Shown in pieces: positions 10,735 through 22,741 of a stretch of DNA of 64,000 nucleotides. Position 1 is the stretch's first letter, and each line of letters begins with the position of its first letter. A program made the translations under genes and the position numbers. Below the pieces are notes generated by a model. It had not been told where the DNA came from and made no database searches. It worked only from the letters and a program-made list of their open reading frames with translations. The stretch is from Thereva unica (taxonomy: Eukaryota > Arthropoda > Insecta > Diptera > Therevidae): contig OX465281.1 in NCBI GenBank assembly GCA_949987705.1, positions 225,961,978-226,025,977 on the forward strand, written 5' to 3'.

Positions 10735-12333
10735 CTACAGCCCAAATCGAGCCTTGGCCTCCTCTAGGGCATTTCTCCAAGTTTGACGGTCCCCATGTCT
10801 CCAATTCCGGATGTTGAGCATTGACTCTGCGTCAGCCGTCACAGAGTCTATCCATCTCCTCCTGGGTCTACCTACTGGCCTACTTCCCGAAATTTCTGAT
10901 GCCATAAGCCGTTTTGGGATGCGATTGTCCTCCATCCTGATCACGTGGCCGGCTAGTCTCAATCTGTTGATTTTTATTAAAGTTGAGAGTTGTTGGTCGT
11001 CAAAAATTTCATACAACTCGTTGTTGTATCTTCTTCGCCATATTCCATCCTCTCTGATTGGGCCTATTATGCATCTGAGAATTTTCCTCTCGAACCTGTT
11101 GACTCGTTCCTCTATGTCCTGGGTCATAGTCCAAGTCTCGCTACCATAACACAGTACTGGTCGTATTACTGTTTTGTAGAGTGAGAGTTTCGTTTTCCTG
11201 TGCACAAATCTTGAGTGCAGGATTTGTTTTTGGGCATAAAAGGCTCTATTAGCCAGTAGTATTCGTCTGGTTATTTCTTCTTTTTCTTCGTTTCTTTTTG
11301 TGATAGTAGACCCAAGGTAGACTGTTTTATCGACTACTTCTAGGTTATGTTCGTCGATGGTTATATTTCTTCCCATTCTAAATCGTCCTGCTCTGGATTG
11401 TTGCATCACCTTCGTTTTTTCTTCGTAAATCTTCAGGCCTATGTCCTTTGCCGCCTCTTTTAATTCAACATAGACTTCTTTTGCTGCCAAAAAGAACCTT
11501 CCCACGATGTTTACGTCATCCGCATATCCAAGTAATTGTACCGACTGGGTAGCTATTGATGCACTTCGCTGGACTGACGTTTTCCTTATCACCCATTCTA
11601 GGGCCAGGTTGAAAAGCATGGGGGCCAGTCCATCTCCTTGTCTAAGCCCTTGACGTACTTCGAACTCCTCTGTTACAACATTTTGGATCTTTACTTTCGC
11701 CAGTGAGCTATTTGTGGGGCATTTGATTAGTTGTACCAACTTTGAGGGGACTCCTATTTCCGATAAGATCTCGTATAGCCTCTCTCTGTTTATTGAGTCA
11801 TATGCCTGTTGAAAGTCGCCAAATATGTGGTATACATCTACATGCCTTTCCCAGGTTTTCTCCAGAATTTGCCTTAAGGTCAGCAGTTGGTCCGATGTTG
11901 ACCTGTTTGTCCTAAAACCAGCTTGATATTCTCCTATAAGGCTTTCCGCTATAGGTTCCAGTTTTTGTTTCACAAGGATTGTGAAGATTTTATAGCTGGT
12001 GCTGAGGAGTGAGATGCCTCTGTAGTTTTTGCAGTTTAATTTATCTCCTTTCTTGTATATTGGACATATAATCGCTTTCTTCCAGTCCTCTGGTATAACT
12101 TCTTCCTCCCAGATGGTGCATATGAGTTCGTGTAATGTTCGTAATAGTTGGGGTCCTCCTTCCTTTAGCAGCGCAGCTGCTATTCCATCGGCGCCAGGCG
12201 ATTTGTTGCTGTTCTGCCTTTTTACAGCTTCCCGCACCTCATCCAGTGTTGGTGGTTCTATTGAGATGTTACCTTGGGGAATTACAAATGCCTCTGTCTC
12301 TGCATTCTCGTTTGATATGGAGATAGGATTCAA
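10735..12333 (-). pseudogene. RTE-like reverse transcriptase, long open frame
   Basis: This is an open frame of 532 codons encoding the polymerase of the element. Recognisable blocks in order are SPGADGI near residue 43, PIYKKGDK, NYRGISLLS, GEYQAGFRTNRST near 135, FGDFQQAYDSI with the first catalytic Asp near 170, RQGLRQGDGLAP, and GYADDVNIV (catalytic YADD) near 268. The C-terminal region carries YGSETWT and GRPRRRW. The enzyme copies element RNA at a nicked chromosomal site. The frame here starts downstream of a 5-bp duplication that separates it from the endonuclease frame, so the natural polyprotein start is not in this frame. Confidence 0.85.
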
Positions 12334-12365
12334 TAGGTTCTGAAAATACTCTCTCCGTCTTTCCT

Positions 12366-13113
12366 TTATCCTATCCTATCTGCCAACAAGTTCCCATCTA
12401 TGTCCTTGCAGATGTCCGTTCTTGGCTGGAACTTATTGGTGATCTGGCGAGTTCCTTTGTACGCTTGTCTAATTCTCCCTTCATTGAAGTCTTCCTGTAT
12501 CTGTAAAATTTTCCTAATTAGATATTCCCTCTTCTTCTTTCTGCACAGCTTCTCTGCGATTTTTCTTTTTTTCCTTGAAGACTTCCATCCTTGCTCTTGT
12601 TGGCCTTGCGATGTACTCTCGGTGGCTCTGGTTTCTTTCTTCAATTGCGGTTCTATAGTTTTGGTCAAACCAATCAATTCTAGTCTGTCTGGTGGCCCAG
12701 CCTAGTGCCTTTTCTGCTGCCCCCTTTATGCTGCTTTTGACCTGTTCCCATTTGTCGTTGATGCTGGGCTGCTCATCTACCTCTCTCAAGTTTTGTACGA
12801 CAGCATGTTGGTAGGCATCTCTTATTTCTTCCCGTTTTAGCTTATCTATATCGTATTTTGGTTGAGTTTGCACTCTATGCGTTTTAGTTGCTATCTGGGT
12901 TCTCAATTTCACTTTGACTAGATAGTGGTCCGAGCCACAGCACGCTCCTTTCATTGTTCTTACGTCCAGTATACTCGTGGCCCCTCTTCTTTCAATTAGG
13001 ACGTGGTCAATTTGATTATTAGTTACTCCGTGTGGTGATTGCCACGTCATCTTATGTATATCTTTGTGCGGGAACACTGTTGAACTTAGCCATGAATCTT
13101 CATTCCCGATTAA
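12366..13113 (-). pseudogene. RTE-like endonuclease C-terminal part and linker
   Basis: Minus-strand frames 13113-12514 and 12677-12366 encode the end of the endonuclease. HKDIHKMTWQSPHG, NQIDHVLIERR and GSDHYLVKVKL contain the conserved Asp and Ser-Asp-His catalytic residues. A basic coiled linker rich in Lys and Arg follows. The N-terminal half of the domain is missing. A frameshift near 12540 links the two frames. Confidence 0.75.
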
Positions 13114-13115
13114 AA

Positions 13116-13745
13116 ATGAAATTCGCCCGCAGCTAGCACGCAGCTGGCATGCACTAGCCCGCACGGCGCCCGCAGCTAGCATGCACGCCTGAAGACTAGC
13201 CCGCAGCTAGCATGCAGCTGGTACGCACGAATATTATAAATCACGAGTAAAAATGAAATTCGCCCGCAGCTAGCACGCAGCTGGCATGCACTAGCCCGCA
13301 CGGCGCCCGCAGCTAGCATGCACGCCTGAGTAAAAATAACACTAGCCCGCAGCTAGCATGCAGCTGGTACGCACGAAACTCAAATTTAAAATGAAAGAAC
13401 AAAATTTTTTTTCCTAGAATAAAAATTCTACGCCTCTTAAAAAAGATGGAGAAGAGTATTATATATGTATGTAAAGTCGTCATCAGGCACATTTTGAGAT
13501 TTTCGTGCGTGTGGCGGGAGAGTGGATACCTGTGGCGGGAGAGTGCATCCCTCTAGCGAACAAATTTTTAGATTTTCGTGCCAGTGGCGGGAGCGTGTAT
13601 CCCTGTGGCGGGAGGTTGCGTGCCTGTGGCGGGAGAGTACGTACTTTTGTGGCGTGCCTGTTTGTTCGCTATGCGTGCTAGCTGCGGGCGCGTGCGTGCT
13701 AGTAAGGAAATTAACCATGAAATTATTTTTAATCGGGTTGCAATA
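13116..13745 (-). repeat. Dispersed repeat with internal minisatellite, copy 2
   Basis: This is an inverted relative of 1850-2265. From the right it has the lead GCAACCCGATTAAAAATAAT, units of the type CTCCCGCCACAGG, the ACGAAAATCT segments, and then a left part with a tandem duplication of about 134 bp (13107-13220 and 13241-13380). The duplicated part holds the words GCCCGCAGCTAGCACGCAGC and ACTAGCCCGCA. The arrangement is richer than in copy 1. No protein is encoded. Confidence 0.65.
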
Positions 13746-14344
13746 GCAATATATTCCATTTGCAAACAAACTTCACAGGGCTTTGGATTTCTTAAAAGAT
13801 GCAAACTCCTTCTTCAGCCTTCTTTTAGCTTGGTCTGAAATCTACAAGTTTTACATTTTTGTCCTCGCCTTGAATATAACTCATTTATTTGGGACGGGGC
13901 ATAAAAAACATCCTATTGTGGATGTAAGGGTCAAGGTGCAATCTAAACCAGCGGCATTCGCTCTTTATTCACACATTGACTTACCGCAGGAATGAAGCAG
14001 TCCTGGGAAATTGTACCGATATTAACGCGACCACTGTTCCAACGAAATTGAAAATCACCTGCGCCCATGACGTTGTATGTCCCAGAGACCAAGATTAGTG
14101 TATTTCTCGTTGTCACAACTTTTGTTCCGAAAACGAGAGCCAAAGGATTCGTTCATAAATAGAATAACTCAAATGTGGTACAATCGTCCACAGTAACTAT
14201 TTCCGAATTCGTTCAACAACCAAGAGTTCCAACGTAACGAAACGTGACTTCTGAGTTTCACTCTGTCTAATAAAAAACGAGAAATCTATCTCGTTTCAAT
14301 TGGGTTAAATCCTGCAATCAATGTCGTGTTGCCTTGGATCCAAT
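13746..14344. other. No gene recognised
   Basis: No supported exon or repeat. Confidence 0.4.
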
Positions 14345-14415
14345 ATGTTTTACATTTATTTTTTATGTGGTAGTCAAAACTCAAGTGTCACCCTTTGTAC
14401 TACTAGTCCGTTATG
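14345..14415 (-). mobile_element. LINE 3'-tail fragment
   Basis: On the minus strand this stretch has TAGTACAAAGGGTGACAC...CACATAAAAAATAAA, matching the 3' end of the LINE whose tail is at 55098-55165. Only the last 70 bp are present. Confidence 0.65.
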
Positions 14416-14916
14416 GATCAACAATTACTTATGCACCTAATTTTAAAACTGTTACTTAAAAAGAGTGTTCCACCATTTCGCTTATTTTGTTTGTTAAACG
14501 ATTCCAAAGGTCTTTCCTTCACACAACTGTGAGGATAACCTCTGTTCCTTCGCTAACTCATAATGCCGCAAAATGATCAACTCAGAATATCCACAAGCCC
14601 CTTCTCCAGTTTCTGGAATTTTTAATCTTGCGACCTCCAAAACTACCTTAACGTATTCTTTTTAAGTAACATATTCTTAATAAAAAATCTTATGTCAACG
14701 AACTTCTTCCCTTCTCCCAGCCGCACAGCTGCAATAGAAAGTATTTTTCGATTGCGATGCTCAGTTGCCATTCAATTTTGCAAATGATCGTCAAAATGTG
14801 CCCAAGTAAAACAGGTCTTCCCCCTTGACTGCTACAATTCCTTTCTAATCCGTAAAAAATCCAAGAAATAACAGAAAACCGACAAGGTAGCAGAAATGAC
14901 GTAACTTACCTTAGTA
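14416..14916. other. Downstream of the CABIT gene; possible 3'-UTR intron
   Basis: A consensus donor AAG|GTAAGT lies at 14910/14909, 7 nt beyond the stop codon. The sequence below it may therefore be a 3'-UTR intron rather than the message end. I cannot identify the acceptor or a polyadenylation site with confidence. Confidence 0.4.
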
Positions 14917-15244
14917 TTACAGATACAGGGTGCCCTGCTGCCGGTGGTCGAAGTGATGGATATAGAGCTTCTTCTTGGTCTTCTCCTTAGACGGTCTTAG
15001 ATCCCAGACCAAATTAGAAAGACTACGTGGCCGTGAAAGGCGACGTGTTTTCTTCTCGGGCAATTTGGAATCACCAGAGGTTCGACCACCGCTACGAGAA
15101 GAGTCCAGTGTACCTTCGCGAGCACCGCCCGTACTTGCACTTTTCGGCAGTTGATTGATCTTCTCTTGACCTTTGGGCGTTGTAGAGATCGGCGTTGTGG
15201 AGTTGCTGTCTGGAGTCAGCTGCAAGCTGCTCAGGCTCTTGTAC
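14917..15244 (-). CDS. sano: CABIT-domain protein, third coding exon
   Basis: The acceptor CTACGCAG precedes 15244 and completes the codon split with the previous exon. The exon encodes residues about 528-636. It begins with a YKSLSSL-like joint, then has a Ser/Thr/Pro-rich tail, a Lys/Arg-rich patch (EKKTRRLSRPRSLSN) and an end with KEKTKKKLYIHH. Two in-frame stops (TAA at 14919-14917 and another TAA 3 nt later) close the frame. No known domain is visible here; the basic Ser-rich stretch is a plausible phosphorylation or membrane-association segment, which is inference. Confidence 0.85.
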
Positions 15245-15316
15245 CTGCGTAGATATAGGCAAAACGATCGTGAATCTAAATCATCGCGGCTAAAGAAAAA
15301 TGATTAAGGGTCTTAC

Positions 15317-16282
15317 CGTATATGAAACAGTGGACTTTGAGGCTCCAGACTTTCTTTACCGTTGATGGCACCGACCGGTGAGTTCCCGTTTACGGTGGTA
15401 TTGTTCGTGATTACCTTGGGATGATGGTTGCTCGAGGAGTTCTTCACGTACAGTTTTGGTAACGTCGGTCTTTGCCGCTTCTCCGGTAGCTTCTTGCCGG
15501 GAATCGTTTCGATCGGTGGTGGCACGGGTTTAATATCTTCCTGAATATGGCCGTGATTAAAATGCGGTTGCAGGTGCGGGACTTGCTGTTGTGACTGGTG
15601 ATGATGGTGGTTATAGTGGCTATGATGACTACTGACTTGCTTACTAGACTCTAGACTACTGTAGTTGTTGTTGTTACTGCTGCTGTTGTTATTATTGTTA
15701 CTGCTACTACTAACACGTATTAGGCTACTGTAGTTTCCACTATCGGGCTGTGACTTAATAGTGGACTCACATATCGGATCGAACCGATTAAGGCTCTTCG
15801 ATAGTGGTGTTAGACCACGTACATAATCGTATATGTGATCAATTTCGTCATATTCATCAGCGATCGTACTCAAGCTAGATTGCTGATGATATTTATTTGT
15901 GTCAAGGCTGGCACTTTTTCGTAGTACGTAGCCATTTTCTAGTCCCCTATTGACGACTACTGGCAGCTTACGACTATTACTCTTTGATTCTTTCTTCTCC
16001 TTCTCGGATAATTTAAGATCAACTATCTGAAGGCGATCACGTGCATCCGCTAAAAGACGCTGTGCCTTTTCCAAAAAGCGTGAGTATTCAATAAAATTTT
16101 CTAGCTGCTCCATATTTTTTGCTCTTTGTAACTTAATTTTTGCATTCAATGGAACAGATATCAGATCTGTGTCTTTTTGCAATGGCAATGCAAATACACG
16201 ATCTACTTCAACACAGCCCAATAGACGTAGTTCTGGTACAAAAGGTTGCTTTAAGCCTTTCGGTGCACTTCCGTGAACTAAT
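15317..16282 (-). CDS. sano: CABIT-domain protein, second coding exon
   Basis: The exon is bounded by acceptor CTATTTCAG at 16283 and donor G|GTAAGA at 15316, and it is in phase with both neighbours. It encodes residues about 206-527. The first 60 or so residues finish the CABIT fold, with a second core-like segment (DTDLISVPLNAKIKL). A Lys/Glu-rich, probably helical stretch follows (LEKAQRLLADARDRLQ). Then come HIYDYVRG and YSSLIR, possible phosphotyrosine sites, long Asn/Ser and His/Gln runs, and proline motifs (KPVPPPIETIPGKKLP, RPTLPKLY) that look like SH3 ligands. This layout of CABIT domain plus proline-rich and tyrosine-containing tail is that of adaptor proteins such as GAREM. Confidence 0.9.
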
Positions 16283-16799
16283 CTGAAATAGTTTAAATAA
16301 AAATGAAATTAGTTTAAGGGTTTTGCAGAAATAATAAGTATCAGTTTTAGTTATAATAGATCCCCGCAGTTGAATTGAAAATTGGTCTTTAAGTAAAAGT
16401 AAAGAAGAGGCGCGAAGGAGGAGGAGGGCTACACATTTGATGGCAATGGTGTATGGACGCAGCCCTGTCGCCTTATAAGGTTTGGATACTTGCTTGACAG
16501 CTTTTTAATATTTGACAAATTCAAGGAAATCTTTTGAGATGACGTAAAAAAGCTTTCAAAAGCTTTAAGGACTTACGGAGATTTTTAGTTTTTCTGTACC
16601 ATGATGCGATTTAATTTACGGTTATATAAGATTTGTTTAATAAATTAGAAAATTTTGTGAATTTTAATGGCCGTTCAGATATTGTGATGTAGAGCTCGTC
16701 ACAACAAGGCATTTTTAAATTCTTTTATTTAACTTACACTGTTTGTCGTCAAATCTTGGAAGTTAAAATTGACCCACTTCCCGGTTTCGGATAGAGCTG

Positions 16800-17560
16800 A
16801 CATTTTGCATACACGTTTAGTTTGGATGACAATGCAATCTGGCCATTTTGTAAAAATATCAAGATGGCGGTTCCAAAATGGCGCCCGATTTTTGAAATTG
16901 TGCTCCGCGGCCCTCTGACATGGGTATCAAATGAAAGGATATGACAGGTAGAACACAATAAGCTATGTGGCGTCATTCCAAATTCAAAATGGCGGCCAAC
17001 ACTAAATTGCGGAAAGCTTATAATAGACTAAAAAGTAGAAAATATAACCGATCAACTTCCAATTTTGCACACACTCGTAGTTCGGGTGGTTAATGTGTAT
17101 GAATGATGAGATGAATAGTTGAGTTAAGGGTGAGTTGATAATAACGAAGCAATACACGGTACAAAAAATCACAAACAAACACAGAGATGCTGCTGTCAAC
17201 TAAATTCAACTACTCAAATACTGAACTCATGTCCGTATGCATAATTTCAACTAAACCCAGGTAGCAGAGCTGAGTCGAGTTCAGTCAACTCGACTCCCGT
17301 TTACATGTAGTTAGACTTGGGTTCAACTTGAGTTCAACTCATCATGTATAAGTACTAAATGCAATCTGACCTTTTTGTAAAAAAATCAAGAAGACGGTTC
17401 CGAGATGGCGGCCGTTTTTGCAATTATGTTCCACCGAGCCCACGACATGGGTATCAAATGAATACAGTAAACTGTGTGACGTAATTTTAAATCTAATAGA
17501 ATTGCCATCATAAAATGGCGGAATACATATAATAAACTAAAAAGTAGAAAATAAAATAAA
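16800..17560. repeat. Two diverged direct repeats interrupted by a short element
   Basis: Two copies (about 16830-17045 and 17362-17555) share ATGCAATCTG, ACGGTTCC, ATGGCG, ACATGGGTATCAAATGAA and ACTAAAAAGTAGAAAAT. Between them, at about 17090-17346, sits a 250-bp insert whose ends are inverted relatives (GATGAGATGAAT...GTTGAGTT and its inverse in AACTTGAGTTCAACTCATC). Confidence 0.5.
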
Positions 17561-17964
17561 TGGTTAAAAAAATTTTTTAAAAAAAATTCTTTTCATTAAC
17601 TAAAAAATGTACTGAAAAGTAAAAAATAAAAAATATTTTAAAGAAAGCGTGAAATTTCAATTTTAATGAAAAAGTTAATTAAAAGAATGGCGCATTTTTC
17701 GTTTTTCAAGTTTCCGTGAATAGAGGTGGAGTGTAATAGAAAGGATTGTTATTTTTTTGAGACAAGAAAACGACAATTGAACAGAAAGTAAAAATTTCGT
17801 GATAATCCTGTTCAAAATAATGCTCATCAGGCACAATGCTCCAGCAGCTACACCAGCGACAAAAAAGCGGAGGTGACTGATGTCGAAGCAAAACACCTGA
17901 AAAATGGTGCAGTTGATATAGATAAACCTGAACCAATGTAAACCAGCTGCGCTTCAATTTACCT

Positions 17965-18420
17965 GGCATCAGGCGAAGTCGATGTTGCCCTAGTTAGTCC
18001 AAGAGCCATGAATCGCTGGTGACAGCCTCTGTGGCTTAAGGACACCTAAATTTAATCTCTTCTATATCAAAGGTAAGGGAAACCTCAGAGCAGGTATTCT
18101 GGTGAAAAATAATATAACCACCGTTCTTCTCCCCCAATTTAGTGACGTAGGCCTCGCTGTGGTCGACCTAGAGTTAAAACAGAAGAAACTTAGGATGGCC
18201 TCTTTCTATCTAGCCCACGATGATGAAGCCCCTTTACCTCCTATGGCCTTTCAAGGCCTGGTAAGGCACGCTGATCTCTCAACGGTCCTGGATATGGGAG
18301 GTGATGCAAATGCACACCCTACACAAATGATCGAGGTGGCATCACAATAGACCTATCGTTCTGGCCTAAGTGTATGAGGTTAAACCAACAGGTCAGCCAT
18401 ATCTAACCTAACCTAACCTA
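17965..18420 (+). pseudogene. R1/jockey-like LINE endonuclease fragment
   Basis: The frame includes 18102-18350 and the bases before it. It reads EVDVALV...LFYIKGKGNLRAGILVKN, then TTVLLPQF, ELKQKKLRMASFYLAHDDEA and DMGGDANAH. The last segment is the GDFNAH-type catalytic block of LINE endonucleases. The copy ends in a (CCTAA)n-like tract near 18400 and carries stops, so it is a dead fragment within the host intron. Confidence 0.7.
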
Positions 18421-18716
18421 CAAATATTTGCAGCGATCGCGTAATACATTGCTCAGCATGGTGTAACTGTTATCACAAAATTTGCACTTTGGCAAAATGA
18501 ATATGTCACGTGGTGCCAACAACTGATTTAAAACCAAAAAAATTATAATATGCTGAGGCATTGTCACGGTAAAAGCAGCACTTGCAAGTTAAGTAAGTTA
18601 TCAATAGCTTCAGAATGTTCAGATACTAAATGTCTAGTCTAGGGCCGTACTCATTAGTCCAAGATGCGTCTTCGTGTTTTCTGTCCTAAGTTATCCTCTC
18701 TGTAAAAAGCTGTTAC

Positions 18717-19088
18717 TTAACCCTTGTGTTACACACTATCAAAAAATTACGTACTTTACACACTGGGTCAATTTGACCCCAACGAGAAAAATGTTAGTAA
18801 CTTTTGTATTTGTTTACATAACGGGTTGTAAAAAATTACACATATATTTTGAACCTTTCTGAAGAGTACTGCATTGTTGTTAACGTCAATTGTTATTGTT
18901 TAATTAACAAAAAAAATTATCAAAAAAAAAAACACAACTGACTAACTTTCTCCGCATGCGCCTTTAGTTTGAAACTTCCCCTAAATGCCAGTGACGCTAC
19001 AGGCCCTAATTCTAACGGTTTGTTCGAGAAAAATCGTCTCGAACAAACCGTGGGGTCAATTTGACCCAGTGTGTAAAATAAGGGTTAA
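18717..19088. mobile_element. piggyBac-type non-autonomous element (TTAA)
   Basis: A TTAA flanks each side (18717-18720, 19085-19088). The element (18721-19084) begins CCCTTGTG and ends with the inverse of CCCTTATTTTACACACTGGG. Both ends carry the palindrome GGGTCAATTTGACCC. A hairpin with a perfect 15-bp stem (ACGGTTTGTTCGAGA and its inverse, 19015-19051) lies near the right end. Exact TTAA duplication and CCC ends point to a piggyBac-mobilised element with no transposase of its own. Confidence 0.7.
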
Positions 19089-19140
19089 TAGAGTTAACCC
19101 TTCTAGCACAGAAGGCGCACTTTACAGCTAAGCGTGAAAA

Positions 19141-19208
19141 TCTATATGTATATAACATACACATACATACATATATATAGGTATATATATGTATATATAT
19201 ACATATAT
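19141..19208. repeat. TA/TACA microsatellite
   Basis: Alternating TATATG and TACATA units form the 3' tail side of the adjoining LINE. Confidence 0.8.
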
Positions 19209-21060
19209 AGAGTTTCCCTTCTAATACAGAAGGTGCACTTCCCAGCAGGGCTGAGAAATGTTTACCACTGCCGTGGCTCAGCTGAGACATGCAAACATAA
19301 AATATTAAAAACATAAAAGATCAAAAACATTAAACAGAGAAGCATGCAAAACTAAAAAGGGAGTGAGGCACGCAGAGAGTCGCGCCACATTGAGAAGGGT
19401 CCTTTTAAGGACAACTTCACTGATTAGCAAGCTAAACACACTCCTATTGTTGTTAGTATTTATAAGCATGCGATTAACGGGTTCGAACATGCCATAATTG
19501 GTGTTAGAGGAATTAATGTGCAAGAGAGGTTCACCTCTCAGGTTGTAGTTATTCACTCTAAATGACGCGCGGTTTCTTAAGAAACCAGAGTCCACCTTGT
19601 CATTCATCAGTCGATGAACGAATATAACGTCAGCGACCTCACGGCGCTTATGGAGGGAGCTTAAGTTGAGCAATTTAAGTCTGTTCTCCTAAGGCGGAAG
19701 AGCGAGTGGGTCATCCCACGGGAGGTGACTGAGTGCAAACCGGACGAACTTTCTTTGAACCGATTCGATTCTACTGACATGGGAGGAGTAGTAAGGAGAC
19801 CATACCTGGGAAGCGTAGTCAAGCAAAGGCCTAACCAAAGATACGTACAGGTGTTTAGTGACGAGGGGGTTGTTGAACTCTTTGGACCATCTTTTTATAA
19901 ATCCCAGGACTGAATTGCCCTTGGAGGAGATATAATTGATGTGGGTGGAGAAATCCAACTTACTTTCTAACCTAACCCCAAGATCGATTACAGATTCAGT
20001 ACGGGAGACCTTGTTGTCAAGGAAAGTATAGTCATAAGTTATAACACCACGTTTCCTACCAAAAGTCATGATCTCGCATTTACTAATATTAAGCACAAGG
20101 TTGTTGTTGGAACACCAAGAATAGAAGGTGTTTAGATCTGCTTGCAGAAGTTTGCAATCCTCTATACTCCTTATGTGGCGATACAGTTTGATGTCATCAG
20201 CGTAAATAAGGATTTTACAGTGCTTTAGCAGGGTAACAATATCGTCAATTGATAAAATAAAAAGAAGAGGGCCAAGATGACTGCCTTGCGGGACTCCAGA
20301 GGACGCTTCGATGTTCTTCGATTTGACTCCGCGGAATAGAACCTGGTAGGTTCTATCGGCTAAGTACGACTGGAACCAATCCACAAGGGCATGCGGAAAG
20401 CCTAATTTCTTTAGTTTAAGAACTATAATAGAGTGGGAGAGCTTGTCGAAAGCCTTACTAAAATCTGTATAGACACAGTCAGTTTGGCAGCCAGTGACAA
20501 AGCCTCTAATTGTGTGTGAAGAGAACTCCAGTAAATTAGTAGTAGTGGAACGGGCTGCAAGAAAACCATGTTGGTTTGTTGAGATAAGCCTCTTGCAGAT
20601 AGGGGCGATAGCAGAATAAATAATAGATTCGAAGAGTTTTGGTATAGACGATAACTTCGCAATTGGCCTATAATTAGATATTTCGTTTTTACAGCCTTTC
20701 TTATGGACAGGTATAATAAAAGAGTTCTTCCATAAGGTTGGGAAGCGCCCTTTATTTAGGGATTTTTGAAATAAACATAGAAGAGGAGACAGTAGGGCCC
20801 CTGCACAGGATTTTAGAACAGCTGGAGGGACTCCATCAGGGCCGGACGAAAAATCTTGTGGAAGTTCATTTATATGTTTCGAGATATCATCCCTGGTTAT
20901 AGACAGGGAAAAGTTTTGAGCCGTTTGGATTGCATTGATATGTCGAAAATTGTCTTCATCTGGTTGGAATACAGAGGACGAGAAAGATTCGAGGAAGAAC
21001 GATGCAAAATTTTCACAAATTTCGCTTATCTTTTTTTATGTGAGGATGGATGGTGGATGA
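19209..21060 (-). mobile_element. CR1/jockey-group LINE, 5'-truncated
   Basis: The minus strand holds the reverse transcriptase and C-terminal region of a non-LTR element inserted in the host intron. The blocks, in shifting frames, are ELPQDFSSGPDGVPP, KKGCKNEISNYRPIAKLS, DFSKAFDKLSHSII, then in 20384-19689 SSGVPQGSHLGPLL and LIYADDIKLYR (YADD). The C-terminal part in 19673-19305 has SLHKRREVADVIF. Frame breaks near 20390 and 19680 make it inactive. The 3' end is at AGAGTTTCCC (19213). A second copy is at 62005-62768. Confidence 0.8.
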
Positions 21061-22620
21061 ACACTGGGTCAGGCATATTGTGAAGGTATGTGCCCCACTA
21101 ACTGAAAAGATCGTCAGCCCTTGGACGAAGGCAGAAAGGGCTTTAGTTGAAGAGCACCGGGACTTGAGCAGGGCTCATAAGCTCCTTGATAAACGTTCTT
21201 CTGCTAAGCCCTGTTTAAAATGATAACGTTCCTAAAAGGCAATGATGACCCTAATCCAGTTTTATTAGATTTTTAGCCTGTCTAAGGGCTGCGACTGATT
21301 CCGAGTAGGCTAGTTTCAGTCCTTTGACTCAGTCCTTTATCAGGGAATTGGATGGGAACCTTGAGATGCCACAGAATGGTTCTCTGGGCCCTGGATGAGA
21401 GTCATCATTGCCATCGATACCCCACTGGGCGAGACCCTATATCCTCTGGTCTGGTCAGGCTTTACAGTATTTCCAAGCTACCTGAAGCTATTTGGAAAGA
21501 AAACTTCCACGCTGAGCTGAATTGACCGATTCTACCACGACGACTATATAACCTCTGTTTCCACGACCATGTTTTCCCAACAACACAAGACTCGCTCGCT
21601 CGGCTCACGTGTACAGTCTATGCACCTTTCTCGTGCAATATATGCAAATAGTCTACAAATTGACACCATTTAGGAGACCTTTGGTAGCCAGAGAAAACCA
21701 TTCAACTCAATCGATTCATTACCCAGTGACCTCCCAGCTAGAAATGAAGTGCTACAATAGCCAATTTTGAGCATTCCTTATAAAGCTTACAGCGCTCTCG
21801 TTCACATACCAGTTCCATATACTTTCTAGCATTGCATGTCCTTGCAGGGGAGCATAACCTTTTTGATGTTCCTTCAAAAGCGCTGTAGGAGCATTAAAAA
21901 AAATCATTTAAAAAAAAATCATGGAGATGTGAATAAGCCCCGGTGCCGAAAAGCTTATATTTTTTTTCATCTTCACCAATTGTTTTTTCCTTTCCAAGCA
22001 CGAGTGTGGTTTTACCAAAGCGGTCCCCCAACTAAGTATACTAGCCACGTCCATTGCTGCTTGTTCTCCATATCGAACGAGAACCGTCCTATTGACACCA
22101 TTTATGGTCACCAAGCTACACGCCCGTTTTCTTCGTTCCATAAAATATCTGAAAACTCCAACAATACTCCCTTGGAAGCATATTTGGCAGCACTCCTAAT
22201 TTTTCCCGCTGGGCTTCTACGGAGTAAGCTTGTGGTTTATGGGGTTGAACTCATATTCAAGTTATGACGAATTAGCAAAAGTTCAACTGGGAATCAGCAA
22301 ATTTATTGGAATGCAATCATGTAGCAAACCATAAAACCCGATATTTTGAATAGAGGTTGTTTTTCTTCAATGGCTAGTCAATTCAATCAATCCGAATAGA
22401 GACGATGAAGTCGATATACATATGCAGGACTGCATTAAAAATACTGAAATGCACTTGTTCGCCGGATGCAATTTTTAAACTCTTAATCTTGTACTGCATC
22501 CTTGGGCACTTAACTTTCTAGCATAATAAACGACTTACTCTGACCAGTAACGTGCTTTGACGGAAACCATATAATGGCGAGTTTAAAAGCTGAAAATTGT
22601 CCTTTATGGACAAAAACTAG
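21061..22620. other. No gene recognised (intron)
   Basis: Several modest open frames, none with a recognisable domain or codon pattern. Confidence 0.4.
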
Positions 22621-22623
22621 ATA

Positions 22624-22741
22624 GTGAAACCATTTAGATAAGGCTTACCCATTACATGGCTCAATTTTTCGTTAGGGTATATGTTAACTCTGAAGAAGGA
22701 TTGAGCCATATAACTGCTGAGTCTTATCTAAATGGGTTTAC
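22624..22741. repeat. 118-bp foldback element
   Basis: The arms ACCATTTAGATAAG and CTTATCTAAATGGG are inverted copies. The pairing continues inward through ATGGCTCAAT and ATTGAGCCAT. It lies 200 bp inside the intron from the first coding exon. Confidence 0.65.

Larger units (their letters stand above)
10717..13113 (-). mobile_element. RTE-like non-LTR retrotransposon, 5'-truncated
   Basis: Reading from 13113 down to 10717 there is the C-terminal half of an apurinic-type endonuclease, a linker, a complete reverse transcriptase and a very short 3' end. The 3' end is a (GGAT)n run (10717-10729), only a few bases after the stop, which is typical of RTE-clade elements. The 5' end is cut inside the endonuclease and abuts the repeat at 13116. 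Two frame breaks separate the pieces (near 12540 and near 12370, the second a 5-bp tandem duplication). A second copy lies at 27118-31855 and a third at 63328-64000. Confidence 0.85.

Noticed and set aside
21836..22267. 143-codon plus-strand frame
   Set aside because: No domain, low-complexity Lys/Phe content, lies inside an intron and has no splice or conservation support.
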